A program made the translations under genes and the position numbers. A model generated the notes under the pieces. It ran no database searches. It saw only the letters and a list, made by a program, of their open reading frames with translations, and was not told where the DNA came from. A DNA stretch of 64,000 nt from Lytechinus variegatus (lineage: Eukaryota; Echinodermata; Echinoidea; Temnopleuroida; Toxopneustidae): positions 30,848,411 to 30,912,410 of the forward strand of contig NC_054749.1 in the NCBI RefSeq assembly GCF_018143015.1. The letters run 5' to 3'. Positions 1 through 11,379 of this stretch are shown here, piece by piece (position 1 is the first letter of the stretch; each line of letters begins with the position of its first letter).

Positions 1-391
1 AAAATGTATTATATTCATAATTATTTTCATGTAAGAAAGAGGAAAGTGGAGATATGGCACTCAGCCCACCTAATGAATATTCGTAATGGGGTGCATTTAA
101 ATGTTTTCACAAAATTGATAAACTCTAAAATTCGATAACCTCGTGTATTATCAGATTTTAATGAAACTTTCATCATCTTACTCGGTGAATTTTCTTTATT
201 TATTTGGATGTTATCATTTTAAGCCCGGTTGAATTTCAAAACCGTTGGTAATCGTACGTGGCACATCCCACTCTGGTTGTCAGTTTCAATTTTTAAATTC
301 GGAATATTGGAGTGTAACGGAGACGTTTGTACCATAATACCTTGATCAAGCGCCACGCTTCCATCTTCACTTCAAGTGTGCATGGCAGTGT
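1..391. other. No recognisable feature
   Basis: AT-rich sequence without a convincing reading frame, RNA gene or repeat structure. Confidence 0.5.
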
Positions 392-1000
392 TAAAGGTCA
401 AGTCCACCCCAGAAAATAGTTGATTTGAATCGATAGAGAAAAATCAAACAAAAATGACGCTGCAAATTTCATCGAAATCGGATGTAAAATAAGAAAGTTA
501 TGACATTTTTAATTTTCGCTTATTTTTCACAAACCAGTTCAATGCACAACTCAGCGATAAAAAACGAAAGAATCGATGATGCATGTGTTGATGTCCATCA
601 CTCACTATTTCTTTTGTTTTTTTATTGTTTGAATAATACAATATTTCAAGTTTTTACATATTTGACAATAAGGATCAACTTAACTTAACCATAAACTGTT
701 GAAATAATGGTAATTCCACATGTTCAGGGAGGAATAAAACTTTGTTTCACTTGATAAGGAGGAGAAAATTAGAATATTTCATATAATAAAACACAAAAGA
801 AATAGTGAGTGGGTGACGTCATCAGTCTGCGATTTGCATGTCGACCAGGATGTGCATATGTTTTCTGAAATTAAGCGAAACTTTAAAATGTCATAACTTT
901 CTTATTTTACTTCCGATTTTGATGAAATTTTCAGTGTTTTGTTTGTTGGATTTTTTCCTTTTTTCAAATAAACTTTTTGTTGGGGTAGACTTGTCCCTTA
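392..1000. repeat. Fold-back (inverted repeat) element, about 0.6 kb
   Basis: The left arm begins TAAAGGTCAAGTCCACCCC and the right end is the reverse complement of TAAGGGACAAGTCTACCCC. The arms continue inward through matching blocks such as AAAATAAGAAAGTTATGACA. No coding sequence is present, so this is a non-autonomous MITE-like fold-back. The short open frames inside it are not genes. Confidence 0.8.
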
Positions 1001-1003
1001 AGT

Positions 1004-1830
1004 TAAGAGGCTTTGTAGCCAACAAATTTTGATCGCCTTAAATTTGTTTAGTAAAGGGGAGGAATGTTGGCGACATGATGGCTGTTTCAGTTTATTTCAG
1101 CTATCGATGGCTTTTTGCTGAAGAAATGTTTCCTCATTTCTGATCTGGAATGAGTTTTTGTATATAGGGCCCCCGGATAGGGCCTAGCTTTAGGAATGAA
1201 GTCTGGTACTCAGATACTTTGCTTTCTTTGACATCGACCAATAATCATTTTGAGTTTGACCGCGCGTGTTGGTATTCTTCTTTCCTTTCTTTTCTTCTTT
1301 CTTTCATTTTTTTCTCTCCCTTTTTTCAAACGGAAAGATCAGTATACACCTTTCCCCACTTTTCATAATATTGGCCGGATCTATTCTGATGATGTGTTTT
1401 ATTAAGCATAACTTATTTTTATACCTTACGTGACGATCGTAGAATGCATGCACATTGAGAGAAATTATGTTGACTTTAATTTCTCTCTATTTACAAAAAT
1501 GTACATGGGGAGAGTTTCATCAACGTTTTCGTCCGACAACTTTCCTAGATTTTGATTGGCTCACGGTGATTGTTACTATGGTAACTGTCAGATAAAAAGT
1601 CCATGCAGACAAGTTCATAAAATGCTTCCCAGATAATAATTTCTCTGGCAAACATGATCAGTTGGGATCGGTGGGAGGGTCGTGGATATAGAAGGGGTGA
1701 TGTGGGCAAGCTTGATAGGCCTTATTGATGGTTTCCAGTGGCGCAGTATTTGGGTATTATCATGCAGGCATTTAGTGAGATGGATTAAGGAAAATTGTAT
1801 TTAAATGATAACATTAATTTGCTGTTAACT
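1004..1830. other. No recognisable feature
   Basis: AT-rich intergenic sequence with a short pyrimidine run near 1280-1320. No exon or repeat structure could be supported. Confidence 0.45.
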
Positions 1831-1903
1831 GCCTCCGTGGCCTAATGGATAAGGCATCGGTCTCCTAAACCGGGGATTGTGGGTTCGAGTCCCACCGGAG
1901 GTG
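1831..1903 (+). tRNA. tRNA-Arg (anticodon CCT)
   Basis: This is a 73-nt cloverleaf. The acceptor arms GCCTCCG and CGGAGGT pair with one wobble. The D arm is GCC-TAATGGATAA-GGC. The anticodon stem TCGGT/ACCGG closes the loop CTCCTAA, giving anticodon CCT at 1864-1866. The T arm GTGGG-TTCGAGT-CCCAC follows. Box A and box B are present and there is no intron. A T run follows about 6 nt downstream and fits Pol III termination. It decodes AGG codons. Confidence 0.95.
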
Positions 1904-2056
1904 AATATTTTTTATTTTATATATTATGCCTAATTATTATGTTGGTCTGTAGCGTCTTTTTCATTTTATTAAAATGATTCTAATCTATTTGCTATTTACT
2001 GTAAGTGCAAGTGTATTAATGAGTCAACAAATATTATTGATGATAAAAAAAATTGA

Positions 2057-2129
2057 CGACCACGAAGGGACTCGAACCCTCAATCTTCCGATCCGAAGTC
2101 GGACGCCTTATCCATTAGGCTACGCGGCC
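2057..2129 (-). tRNA. tRNA-Arg (anticodon TCG)
   Basis: On the minus strand the acceptor arm GGCCGCG pairs with CGTGGTC, allowing one wobble. The D arm again contains TAATGGATAA, the loop CTTCGGA carries anticodon TCG, and the T loop is TTCGAGT. A run of T follows on the minus strand. It lies 153 bp from the CCT tRNA and points the opposite way, with the 3' ends facing each other. It decodes CGA codons. Confidence 0.95.
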
Positions 2130-2374
2130 AGTTGGCATCAAAAGAGGACATCTTATTCCTATATGCTATGCATGGATATGTGCAGTACACAGACATGTGC
2201 ATATTTTCTGTGTGTACCGAGCTGCAGTGACTGTGTCTGTGAGTACCGTACTTTATCAATTCTTGTATTGTCTTAATATGTTCTAGAACGCTTTTTATAT
2301 CGGTTAAAAGTTTATTTTACGATGTGTTTTGCCATGTCTGTGAGCAGTAATCAAAATTTCTACAATGTAGACTG

Positions 2375-2641
2375 TTACTTGACGAGACGAATAAATGCCC
2401 GATTTACTCGGTCGTCCATGAATTTTAGTCCCACACGTGTTAATTTATGTTGTTGCTGAGGCGTTAATGCAGTTTCGCACCGGCCGACTTCGAGAGAATT
2501 TCCCCAGCAGGCCCCACCAGTTGAACAGTCAGTAGGTCCCCTGTAACCCAGGAAGCTCCGGCCCGCTTCGCGGGCAGCATCCCTGGACTCGTCCGTGTAA
2601 TTAGGCGGACATGTGCTCTTCAAAATGGTAGAAAGAATCAC
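2375..2641 (-). CDS. Unidentified GC-rich open frame, about 88 codons
   Basis: The frame ends in TAA and encodes a small cysteine-containing peptide with segments GYRGPTDC, TGGACWGNSLE and MDDRVNRAFIRL. It is clearly richer in G+C than its flanks. It has no in-frame ATG near the beginning, so it would have to be an internal or terminal exon. A GGTAAGTATT donor-like sequence lies upstream on the same strand near 2690. I do not recognise the protein. A structured RNA is also possible because CCCGC-TTCG-like GC stems occur within it. Confidence 0.25.
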   Translation of the reverse strand: MILSTILKSTCPPNYTDESRDAAREAGRSFLGYRGPTDCSTGGACWGNSLEVGRCETALTPQQQHKLTRVGLKFMDDRVNRAFIRLVK

Positions 2642-3132
2642 TTGTTCACTGCTACCACCCTGCCTGTGGGCACTCTAGGCGACACCGCAATACTTACCCG
2701 TGTTAAGAAACTGGGACTCCACTCATGCGCATTTGGGCCGCCCTAGCTTAGAACTAAGCTTTCTTTCCGTAAAAAAAAATTATTCTTATGATTAAATAAA
2801 TATTAATTAATACATGAATACTGTTAAATCGGTACTCACCGGTTCTCTTCTTGAATTTTCTGCCAATTTCCCACGCTGCTGGCTACAATTCCGCGTTAAA
2901 TTTTGTCGCCATAGAGAGCTGTTCATGCAACTTTATTTATAAATGGAGCGCCCTTTACGAGAGTTGTTAATGCCGCGGAGAAATCGTTAGGCATTTTGGC
3001 CTGTGTTCAAGGCGTAGCTGTTCTATTTTTTTATAAAATTATGTGTGAGATCGAAATCTCAGCGAGTAAACACAATATGGAAGAGTGTATACTCGCTGTG
3101 ATATGATCCCGATAGGGAGGCGCAACACCCCC

Positions 3133-3440
3133 ACCCACATGGGCGCAAACCCCAGGGCCGGGGGACATGTCCCCTCACCCAAAATAGTAGGGGGCACATT
3201 ATGAAATGTCCCCCTACTATTTTTGGTCATTTCGTTCAAAATCGAAATGTATTTTGGAAGAGACGATCTTACTTTTGGCATGCCCCCTTTTTTTTGCTTG
3301 TTTGCTTGTCAAATTTCTTTTGGTCAAGATGACCTTCTTTAGAGGGTGATAAACCTTCTTTTTTTGTTTGTTTTTTGCTTGTCAAATTTTCCAGCCCCTG
3401 GTCCCCCTACCTTTGGGGAGAGATTTCCGCCCTTGCAAGT
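3133..3440. repeat. Interspersed repeat with TAGTAGGGGG motifs
   Basis: This G/C-rich segment carries two inverted copies of a phrase reading roughly 'atagtagggggacat...gtcccccctac'. A related inverted copy lies at about 60510-60630. It contains no coding sequence. Confidence 0.5.
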
Positions 3441-3550
3441 AGACATACTCTTGATATTGTTTGCGAATCTGCACGGGCGTCGATCGAGGGCTGGGGATGA
3501 GGAAAAGCGGTGAGACGAGAAAAAAAATAGAACTTAGAAGGGAAAAGGCG

Positions 3551-3740
3551 ACAGAAAAAAAGTGAACGAAAGAAAAATTAATGGAAAATAAAAGGGAAGA
3601 GTAAATAGGGAGAAATGTGATGGGTAAAATAAATTATGGGAAAAGAGGACAGAAAAAAAGTGAACGAAAGAAAATTTAATGGAAAATAAAAGGGAGAAAA
3701 TAGGAGAAATGTGATGGGTAAACAAAATTATGGGGAAAGA
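3551..3740. repeat. Tandem duplication, about 98 bp unit x2
   Basis: The phrase ACAGAAAAAAAGTGAACG starts at 3551 and again at 3649. The rest of the purine-rich unit, through 'gaaatgtgatgggtaa', repeats with small differences. Confidence 0.8.
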
Positions 3741-3929
3741 TTCTGGACGCACTATTCATGTTTTATCATGAAAAGGATAAGTTATTTATCCGCGAGCAGA
3801 CACTTTTTGATATTGTGATCTGAAACTGGATAATGATTTAAATAGAGAACAATCTGCGTATCTGAATTAACGTGTGTTTTAGATTTCGACTTTGGGTATT
3901 CTAAGTAACTTTCTTATTTTGGGTATTCT

Positions 3930-5000
3930 AAGTAACTGAAAATCAATAAAGAGAGCGCAAAGCGCGAGCTAAAAATATATGATATAACAAAGGGTGAATT
4001 TAAGCTCTGTAATGCAAACACTTTGTGGGAAAATTGTGAATTGTGATGGATCACAGTTAAAAAAGAGCTGATGTATTTTATTTTTATTACTTTGAGTTTT
4101 TACATAGGACCGGAACATGCTATGAGGGCATTATGTCATCATATGAAAATGATGACCATCTTCCTATTTCTCTCGCATGGGAGCGCAAAATGTGTTAATT
4201 TTATGGCCTGAAAACTGGACATTTAAAGCACTTTGTAATTATGCATAAGAGGCATTATATATCTATCAATGCGAGCAGAAATCGCGAGTCGAATTTTTTG
4301 ATAAACTGTCATCAAATTAGTTTGATTTAGAATTAATATTGGGATATACATAACCGACTAATCCAAATGCTATAGCGTGCGGCGCTAGCTGATACGTTTT
4401 AACAATCTGACCTGAATAGGGAACTTTTTGAGAACTTTATGGAATACAGGAAAATAATACGTACCTGAAAATTCAAATTTTGCGAGCGCGCAGCGCAAGC
4501 AGAAAATGATAATGTTCAGATGATAACACAGACATTTTTACAGAGCACTTTTTAAAAATCAATTTGTAAATGAAACAAAATAATGAAAGTTCAATTTCCC
4601 AGCTGAAATATGTTTTGTATAATGACTTCAAAGTTTGATTTTTCAAGCTCCATATTGAGCAAGATATGCAAATACCCTAAAAGACAATAAGGCGCGAAGC
4701 GCGAGCGAAAATTTTTTATCCTAACAAATAGATTTAAAAAAAAATTATTTTCAGAGTCTTCCCCTAATGTTATTTCATTTAATCATGTTCCTCCTCTTAT
4801 GTTTGCCTTTCTTCTTTTTTCCTCTCTTTTCCCTTCCTTTTCTTTTTTCCTTTCTTTTTTTTCTTTTTTTGCTCCGCCAATAGGGGGGCCCGGGCCCCTC
4901 GGCCCCCCTGGATCCGCCTATGTTAGCGGTTGTAGGTATAAATCGCGCTCTAACGCTCTAAAACTGTGTTCTTTATCAAAAAGCTGTCTTTCATATTCAT
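3930..5000. repeat. Interspersed repeat family with 'GCGCGAAGCGCGAGC' motifs
   Basis: Motifs of the type GCGCAAAGCGCGAGCT recur at about 3955, 4485 and 4692. The stretch ends in a pyrimidine-rich run followed by a G/C-rich 'gggggcccgggcccc' segment near 4885. Related material lies at 5880-6720, 15241-15335 and 59800-60000. It probably represents decayed mobile-element sequence. No protein-coding region was recognised. Confidence 0.5.
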
Positions 5001-5689
5001 TTTGTTCGCAAAAGAATATAAAGTTAATTTCAATCATTGTATATAGTTATCCTGTTTATGATAAAAATACTTAGAAATTGGGTTAGGTTAGGGTTATCAA
5101 ATTATCAGGGCAGAAAATATATATTTTTTTCTCATTTTGCGCGTCGAGCTGGCACTATTTGATCTGTGTTATTATGTTTTTGATGACATTCATTGTATTC
5201 ACAGCAATAATTATTAAACATTGCGCACGCGCCGTGCGCCGCATGAATTATGTAGATCAGGTGAATAACTTACCGCTACACACAAGCAGTTGCTCTATAT
5301 TCTATGTAATATAATATATAGAGCAACTGCCCATTTTTAATGGTCCATAATATACCCACTTTCTTCTTTTTTGGAACGAGTATGAATTTATCTACTGATA
5401 TACTGAATGTACAATAAAAGTCATTATCATGTATTTCTTGGCATTTCATTTACTTTTTTACCATAATTATATCACACAGCTGCTCGCATAGGCCTACGCC
5501 GTCACAAATAACAAAACAAAATCTCACTTTTTTTCTTTTTTGGTGGGGGATGGATTTTCCATACGCATACGTACAATTTTTCAAATTATTTTTTTCTGCT
5601 ATTTTCATAATAAACTTTAAATGATTTCGCCTTTGCACTATTATTTTTTTAAAGACAAAATAAAAAACTCAAAATTACATCATCATCAT

Positions 5690-5830
5690 ATCATCGTCAC
5701 CAACTTCATTCTCATCTTTATCACCACTACCACCATCATTATTATCATCATCATCATCATCATCACCGCCACCATCACCACCACTATCATCTTCACCAAG
5801 ATAATTTTCATCATCATTATCATCATTGCC
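5690..5830. repeat. ATC/ACC trinucleotide microsatellite
   Basis: An irregular (ATC)n/(ACC)n run. The Ile/Thr-rich open frame across it is a product of the repeat, not a gene. Confidence 0.85.
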
Positions 5831-5879
5831 ATCATCGTCTTTTTTTCTTATTTTTTCTCCTTCCTGCTTTTTTTCCTTC

Positions 5880-6720
5880 CTATTTTCCTCTTTTTAGAGG
5901 GCACACCACCACGCCCCCTTACTGGATATCCGCCTCTAACGTTTGTTGTTGTATATAAGTTGGCGGATGCCTCATGAAATGAAATAATATAAAATAAGGA
6001 AAGGGAAACTAATTAGAAAAAGGACTGAGGAGAAGAAAAAAGAAAGCCAAACAAACAAGAAAAAACAATATCAAAATTTTGTTGTAAAGTCTTCTACGTC
6101 AGTTTAATAATTATGTTTTCAATTAAATGAGAACATAAAAAAATGAAACAAGTAAGATGGGCTATACATCGTAGCAAAGAAATAGAGGGAAGCTCCGAGA
6201 CAATAAAAAGGGTGAGAAAAAGAAAAGACTTTGAAATACTCACAACACGAGCATAATAAAAAAATATGGAATAAGCAAGGACAAGTAGCTGAGGGACACC
6301 CCCCCTCTCTCTCTCTAGTTATTTATGTATCAAACTCGCATACACAAGAATTTCTTACTAATCAAAATATTGCGAGCAAAAAGCACGAGCTGACATTTTT
6401 TTAAATATTCAAAACTGATAGAGAGACACATTTTAAACAATTCATGAATCATAATAATTATACAACTAGCTTACCAATCGAATCATTCGATTGCGACAAA
6501 TGATCTGAGAATTAATGCTTTTAGGAATTCATTAAATTAAAGCAAAGTATCTCAACATTAAAATAATTAAGGCGGGCGCAAGGTATCAGCTAATACACCG
6601 ATAATTTTTTTTGGACATTTGAAGTATTTTCGGTAATCATGAAAAAGATTGATATTTCATGAAAGCTCAAATCCCGAAGAGCGGAATATTTTTATTAATT
6701 GACTTTTTAAAAAAATGTTC
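5880..6720. repeat. Second copy of the pyrimidine-tail/'GCGAGC' repeat family
   Basis: A pyrimidine run leads into 'gggcacaccaccacgccccc', and a 'gcgagcaaaaagcacgagct' motif appears near 6372. This parallels the organisation at 3930-5000. Confidence 0.4.
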
Positions 6721-7129
6721 TAAGCCCCATTTAATATTTGATTATAAGTCGATGCATTAAAAGCTGAAAAAATAAAGTATTTTGTGTTCCTCTATCATAA
6801 TTGTCTTTCTCTTTAACCCTGGTTCTTTTTTTTCTGGGGGGAAGCATTTTGGTTAAAAAAAGAGAGAAAAAAGATAATTGCTGGCTTGTGGACGCCCGGT
6901 GTGGACGGTGGTAGGGACACCCCCCCCCCCCCCCGTAGTTACGCCAATATGGGACCAAATGATCCTAAATGTCCGAGGCGAAACTTGTGCAATCAAACGT
7001 TATTTCTGAATAAATTAAAGCTTGCGCTGTTCAACTTCAATCTCTTTCAGCTAAATTTGCGATGAACGCTGCGTTATGAAATATATAATTATCAACATCT
7101 GGCGAAAAGAATAACCGACCGATCACCTG

Positions 7130-7226
7130 ACGAGAACGCGTATACGTGATCTGCATATCAGGTCCGATCGAGAGTCAGAAGTGAAGGACAACTGCCAAGA
7201 AAATCAGGAAAAAGTCGTCAAAATGT
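7130..7226 (+). other. Possible non-coding first exon
   Basis: A purine-rich segment ends '...GTCGTCAAAAT|GTAAGT', a strong splice donor that would split an ATG codon across the junction, as seen in some short first exons. No downstream exon could be tied to it, so this is speculative. Confidence 0.15.
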
Positions 7227-8190
7227 AAGTTCCCCTTCATTTCTTTCAATTTTTTGTTACTTATTCAAGCATAAATGTATCATTAAAGCAAAATTTCAAC
7301 AAAAGCCTCAAATTTAGCTAGTACTTTTGTTGAAATTACAATAAATTTAGATCCACATAAATCTCTAACCCAATTTTAGCACTGATGTCGCCTATGAGGT
7401 CCATACATGTAATGTTTGGACCTCATTGGTACTAGGAGTGCCTGTGGGGAATCTACAGGTAGGACTATGGAGTATGGTTAGACCAAAAGCTTCGGTCTCT
7501 GTTATGTTGGTTGTTCAGCTGAACTCCATTGGCTTCACTTACCAAATACGAGGAGAAATAAAAAAAAATGTTAAAAACCTCGAAACAGACGGCTGCCAGC
7601 TGTCTAGACTATGGTATGCCAATGTTGTACAGAGCACACACTTTAAAAAATCATTGAAATATCACTTTTGTGACCAAAATTACTAATTTCCATACAGTTG
7701 CAATTTATTTTTCATTAGTAACTTGGGAATAATTTTTGTATTCACTAGAGCGCTCAAAAACTTGAATTTTGGGCATATTTTTGTGTACGCCCTCTATTGG
7801 TGGAAAGTAATATGGCAAGAAAATTTTCTTTTTTGATCTCTGTTTTTAATTAAGAAAAAATGATTTTAAGAATCAAATTTAAATAAGAGTCAAGTTGTAT
7901 GAATAATAAGTGTATTGGAAACTGTCAGTGTAAAGAAATCAGGCATTTGCCCCAAAGAAAAAGAGAAAATAAGCCAAACATTGCCACCCTTCTTTTGCCA
8001 CACATGGAGATATAACTGAGAACAAGGTTATATCATAACCTTGTTCATTGAATGAGTGGAAAGAATAGGGTCGCAGTAGCACTCCAACTCCAAGAAAGGG
8101 GATAATTATGCACTTCCCATATTATTATTGGTGTATCGTGAGACACAGAATAGATATCGACTCAATCGAGGCACACCTAGCCTGGTCCTG

Positions 8191-8247
8191 GAGGCGTCTG
8201 GGGAGTAAAAAAATATTTTGCTACGGTAGGCTTACTCCCCAATGACG
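8191..8247. repeat. Hairpin with arms around TTACTCCCCA / TGGGGAGTAA
   Basis: GGCGTC-TGGGGAGTAA is followed about 25 nt later by TTACTCCCCA-ATGACGCC, forming a long stem with a small interior mismatch. No known RNA family was recognised. Confidence 0.55.
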
Positions 8248-8659
8248 CCTGGTAGTGGATCCCATTTATCTCTTCTTCTTCTGGAAACAGTACAGTCCAC
8301 CGTCTGGTGTATTGTCGTACTGGGTATCTCTGTGTATCACTGTATGGATGAGATTCCCGCGGTCAAAGTAAGGCTAAATCAACAGTTGTCCGTGACGTTC
8401 GGAGCCCAAACTAACGTAAATGGACCCAAACCATATTAACCCCCCGTTTATAATAAAGGTCTTTATAATATTCAGGGCTCCACACTTACCCATTTTTTCT
8501 ACTGGTTTAACCTATTCATGTCGGACCAGTAGATATACCCAATTTTTCAAATTTTTACTAGTCCGAACCTAAAATCTACTGGTCCCCAAAATATTAAAAG
8601 AAAACATAAAAAAAGGCGCAAGTTTATTTTTCTAGCCTTTCATTACCCCCCCCCCCCCT

Positions 8660-9576
8660 AGAAATAAAATGAAGGAATGAAGGACAAAAAGAAAGCAAGA
8701 CAAATGAAGAATGAAAGAAAGAAAGAAAGAAAGGAAGGACAGAATGAAGGAAGGAAAAGAAAGAAAGAAGAAAAGAATGGAGGGAAGGAAGGAAAAGAAA
8801 ATAAAAGAAAGGAAGGAAGGCCGGAAGACAAAAAGAAAAGGTAAAAAAGGATAGATGTGAAGGAAAAAAGGAAAGAACTAAAGGAAAGGAAGGAAGGAAT
8901 AAAAAAGGAACAAAAATTAAGAAAGAAAGAAAAGAAAAAAGAAAGGAAGCAAGCAATACAGAAAGAAGGAACAAATCCAGAAGGTATAATAGAGGAAAGA
9001 AAGAAGAAGCAATAACAAAGCAAGGGTAAAAGGAGAGATGGAAAGAAGGACAAAAGAAAGAAAGAGGAAAGAAGGATTGAAAGAAGGAAGAAAGGAATTA
9101 AGGAAGAAATAAAGGAAAGGTAAAATGATAGATAGAAGGAAAGAAATGAAGGAAGGAAAACAAGCAATATAAAAAAGGTAAAAGAATAGATGAAAGGAAG
9201 AAAAGAGAAAGACTGAGAGACAAAGATAGGAAGGAATGAAAGAATAAAGGAAAGGAAGCAAGCAGTCAAAAAAAAAAGAAAGGAAAGGTAAAAGGATACA
9301 TTTAACAAAGGGAAAAGGAAAGAACAAGACAGATAGAAGAACGGAAAGGAATGAATGAAAGAGAGGGCTGAAAGAAGGAAGAAATAAAAAACACAAAAAC
9401 AAAGGGTAAATAAATGATGGATGGAAGAAAGAAAGAAACGAAGAATGAAGGAAAGGAAAGGGTAAAAAGAAGGAAGGAAAGAAAGGAAGAAGAGAAGAGA
9501 TGAATATAGGATGGATGGACTCGAGAATTAAAGAAAGAAAAATATCAAGAAAGAAAGCAAGAAAGAAAGAAAGGAA

Positions 9577-9618
<42 letters not shown>

Positions 9619-9830
9619 AAAAGAAAGAAAGAGAAAAAAGAAATAGAGAAAAATATTTTTAAAAGGATAGAAAGAATGAAAGAACAAATTGAAGAAAAAA
9701 AAAGGGAAAATAAAAAAGAAAGACAGTAACAAAAACATGAAAGAAGAGAGGGACGAAACAAAGAAAGATTGAAAAGAAAGAAGGAAAGAATGATAGGTAG
9801 AAAACAGAGGAAGAAAGCTAAATCTATCAT
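8660..9830. repeat. Long polypurine tract (GAAA/GGAA-rich), about 1.2 kb
   Basis: The + strand is almost pure A and G in GAAAG, GGAAG and GAATG units. The long Phe/Leu/Ser-rich frames on the minus strand are low-complexity artefacts. It may be an expanded, diverged microsatellite. Confidence 0.9.
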
Positions 9831-10575
9831 CATAAATAATTTATCAGTTTCTTTTTGGCTCAATTAAAATAGCTACGAAAGAAAGTCAGAAACCAAGTGT
9901 ATCAACACACATAAATGCATACATGTATGTGGGGCTAATTTGTATTCAGACGATATCGCCCGAAACCCGATCTGTTTGAACCTAACAGAAGTGAAAATAT
10001 CTCCTACTGTTTATAAATGACAGAGTTACTCCAATTTTTAGGAAATATAAACATAAGAGCCTTTCATGAGTATGAACCGTGAATTTTGACAGTTCTGTGA
10101 GAGATTTCTGCCAGAGTTTAGCCAAGCTTCGTTCGCGTAGCCTGCAGAGAATCTACCACGTGGGTTGTGTGGCTGGTGGCTACATGTACATTGTATCTGT
10201 AACACTAATACGTGTGATTCATTCTGTGTGTATTCTGTGTGTGAATGACAGAATTTATTGGGGGAAATGGTTTGCATTGAATTTGACCATTTCTGGAAAA
10301 GTTATTGCCCAACAATGATTTTAATAACTGGTCATGTCGGACTCTTAAAATCTTGCTATTTTTGGAAAAATTACTGGCCTGACAATGATATTTTTCTGAA
10401 AATCTACTGGCCCGACAGTGATTTTTACCAGTCTGGGACCGTCGGACCGCCGCTAGTGTCGAGCATTGTTATATTTATTAAATAAATAGTACTAAATTTG
10501 AAAAAACATAAGAGCACGAGCGTTAACTTACCCATTTACGTCGCCATTTTTTAATCTTTTGTTATCGATACCAAT

Positions 10576-10997
10576 ATACCACACGCGTGTAGAGCTGCCA
10601 ACTTTAAAAAATACTTGAATCGGCTGATAAATATCATGAATTGTAAAATACTTGTTTCGGTCAATAAATATAACAAGTGCTAAATGATATTTTTTTTGAC
10701 TGAAACAAATATTTTACAATTCGTAATATTTATTAGCCGATGCAAGAAATTCATCCACATTGTGCTGCACTCGACCCAGGTGAGGTGAATGTGTACCCGG
10801 CAGGATTTATTCCTTGAATGCTTTAACGCCTATTAATATGGCGGCTTAGCTACAGCCGGGGTAATAATATGATACCAAGTATCAAAGCGCAGTTGAGTAT
10901 ATGCACATAGTAACTGCGCTATATAAATGGACATATTATTATTATTATTATAAGTATTTTTTAAATCTTAGATTGCAGCTCTACACGCGTGTGGTAT
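10576..10997. mobile_element. Fold-back element interrupted by a SINE
   Basis: The left end ATACCACACGCGTGTAGAGC is mirrored exactly by the right end, and matching continues inward. The phrases 'aatatttattagccgat' and 'atcggctgataaatat' are also mirrored. A SINE body lies inside the right half, so the fold-back is the older insertion. Confidence 0.8.
10740..10962 (+). mobile_element. tRNA-derived SINE body, 5'-truncated
   Basis: It shares the phrase 'gcaagaaattcatccacat...gtgctgcactcgacccagg...gtacccgg' and the '(ATT)n' tail with the complete copy at 19211. It lacks the tRNA-like head. Confidence 0.85.
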
Positions 10998-11118
10998 CTG
11001 TGAGTGGGCATGGAAAAACACGCCCAAAATCTCACAGAATTATGCAGATTTTACGGTTTAAAGATTCAGCGTAGAGTAAAGAAGAATTGAATGTATTGAT
11101 TATTCTGAACAAATTAAC

Positions 11119-11379
11119 TTGATAATCAAAACATACGTTGAAAATGATAAAGAAGATGTACACCCCCATCCCCTGCATGTGTCAGAAATGCCACAATCAT
11201 CAATCAAAAAGAAATCTGTGGAGTGGGTAAGGCACAGCAGGACAGAATGCAACAAACTTGCTGAAATAAAAACAGGATGCTTTGGAAAACCTCCAAAACG
11301 AAAAAAGAATGGGGTATGTGAGGGAAAAAAATTACATCCAACCACCACCTCGAAAAATCCCATTCAAATGTTGCCATGA
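11119..11379 (+). other. Unidentified open frame, possible exon remnant
   Basis: A lysine- and histidine-rich 86-codon frame with segments such as KKKSVEWVRHS and GKPPKRKKNG. It resembles the basic N-terminal regions of multicopy invertebrate genes but matches nothing I can name. There is no convincing neighbouring exon. Confidence 0.2.

Noticed and set aside
2689-2700. ATACTTACC on the + strand, like the 5' end of U1 snRNA
   Set aside because: The following sequence does not match U1, and no Sm-site or stem organisation is seen.
5078-5096. Telomere-like GGGTTAGGTTAGGGTTA
   Set aside because: Too short (under three units) to call an interstitial telomere.
8624-9863. Long Phe/Leu/Ser-rich open frames on the minus strand (up to 273 codons)
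   Set aside because: They are translations of a polypurine tract and have no protein-like composition.
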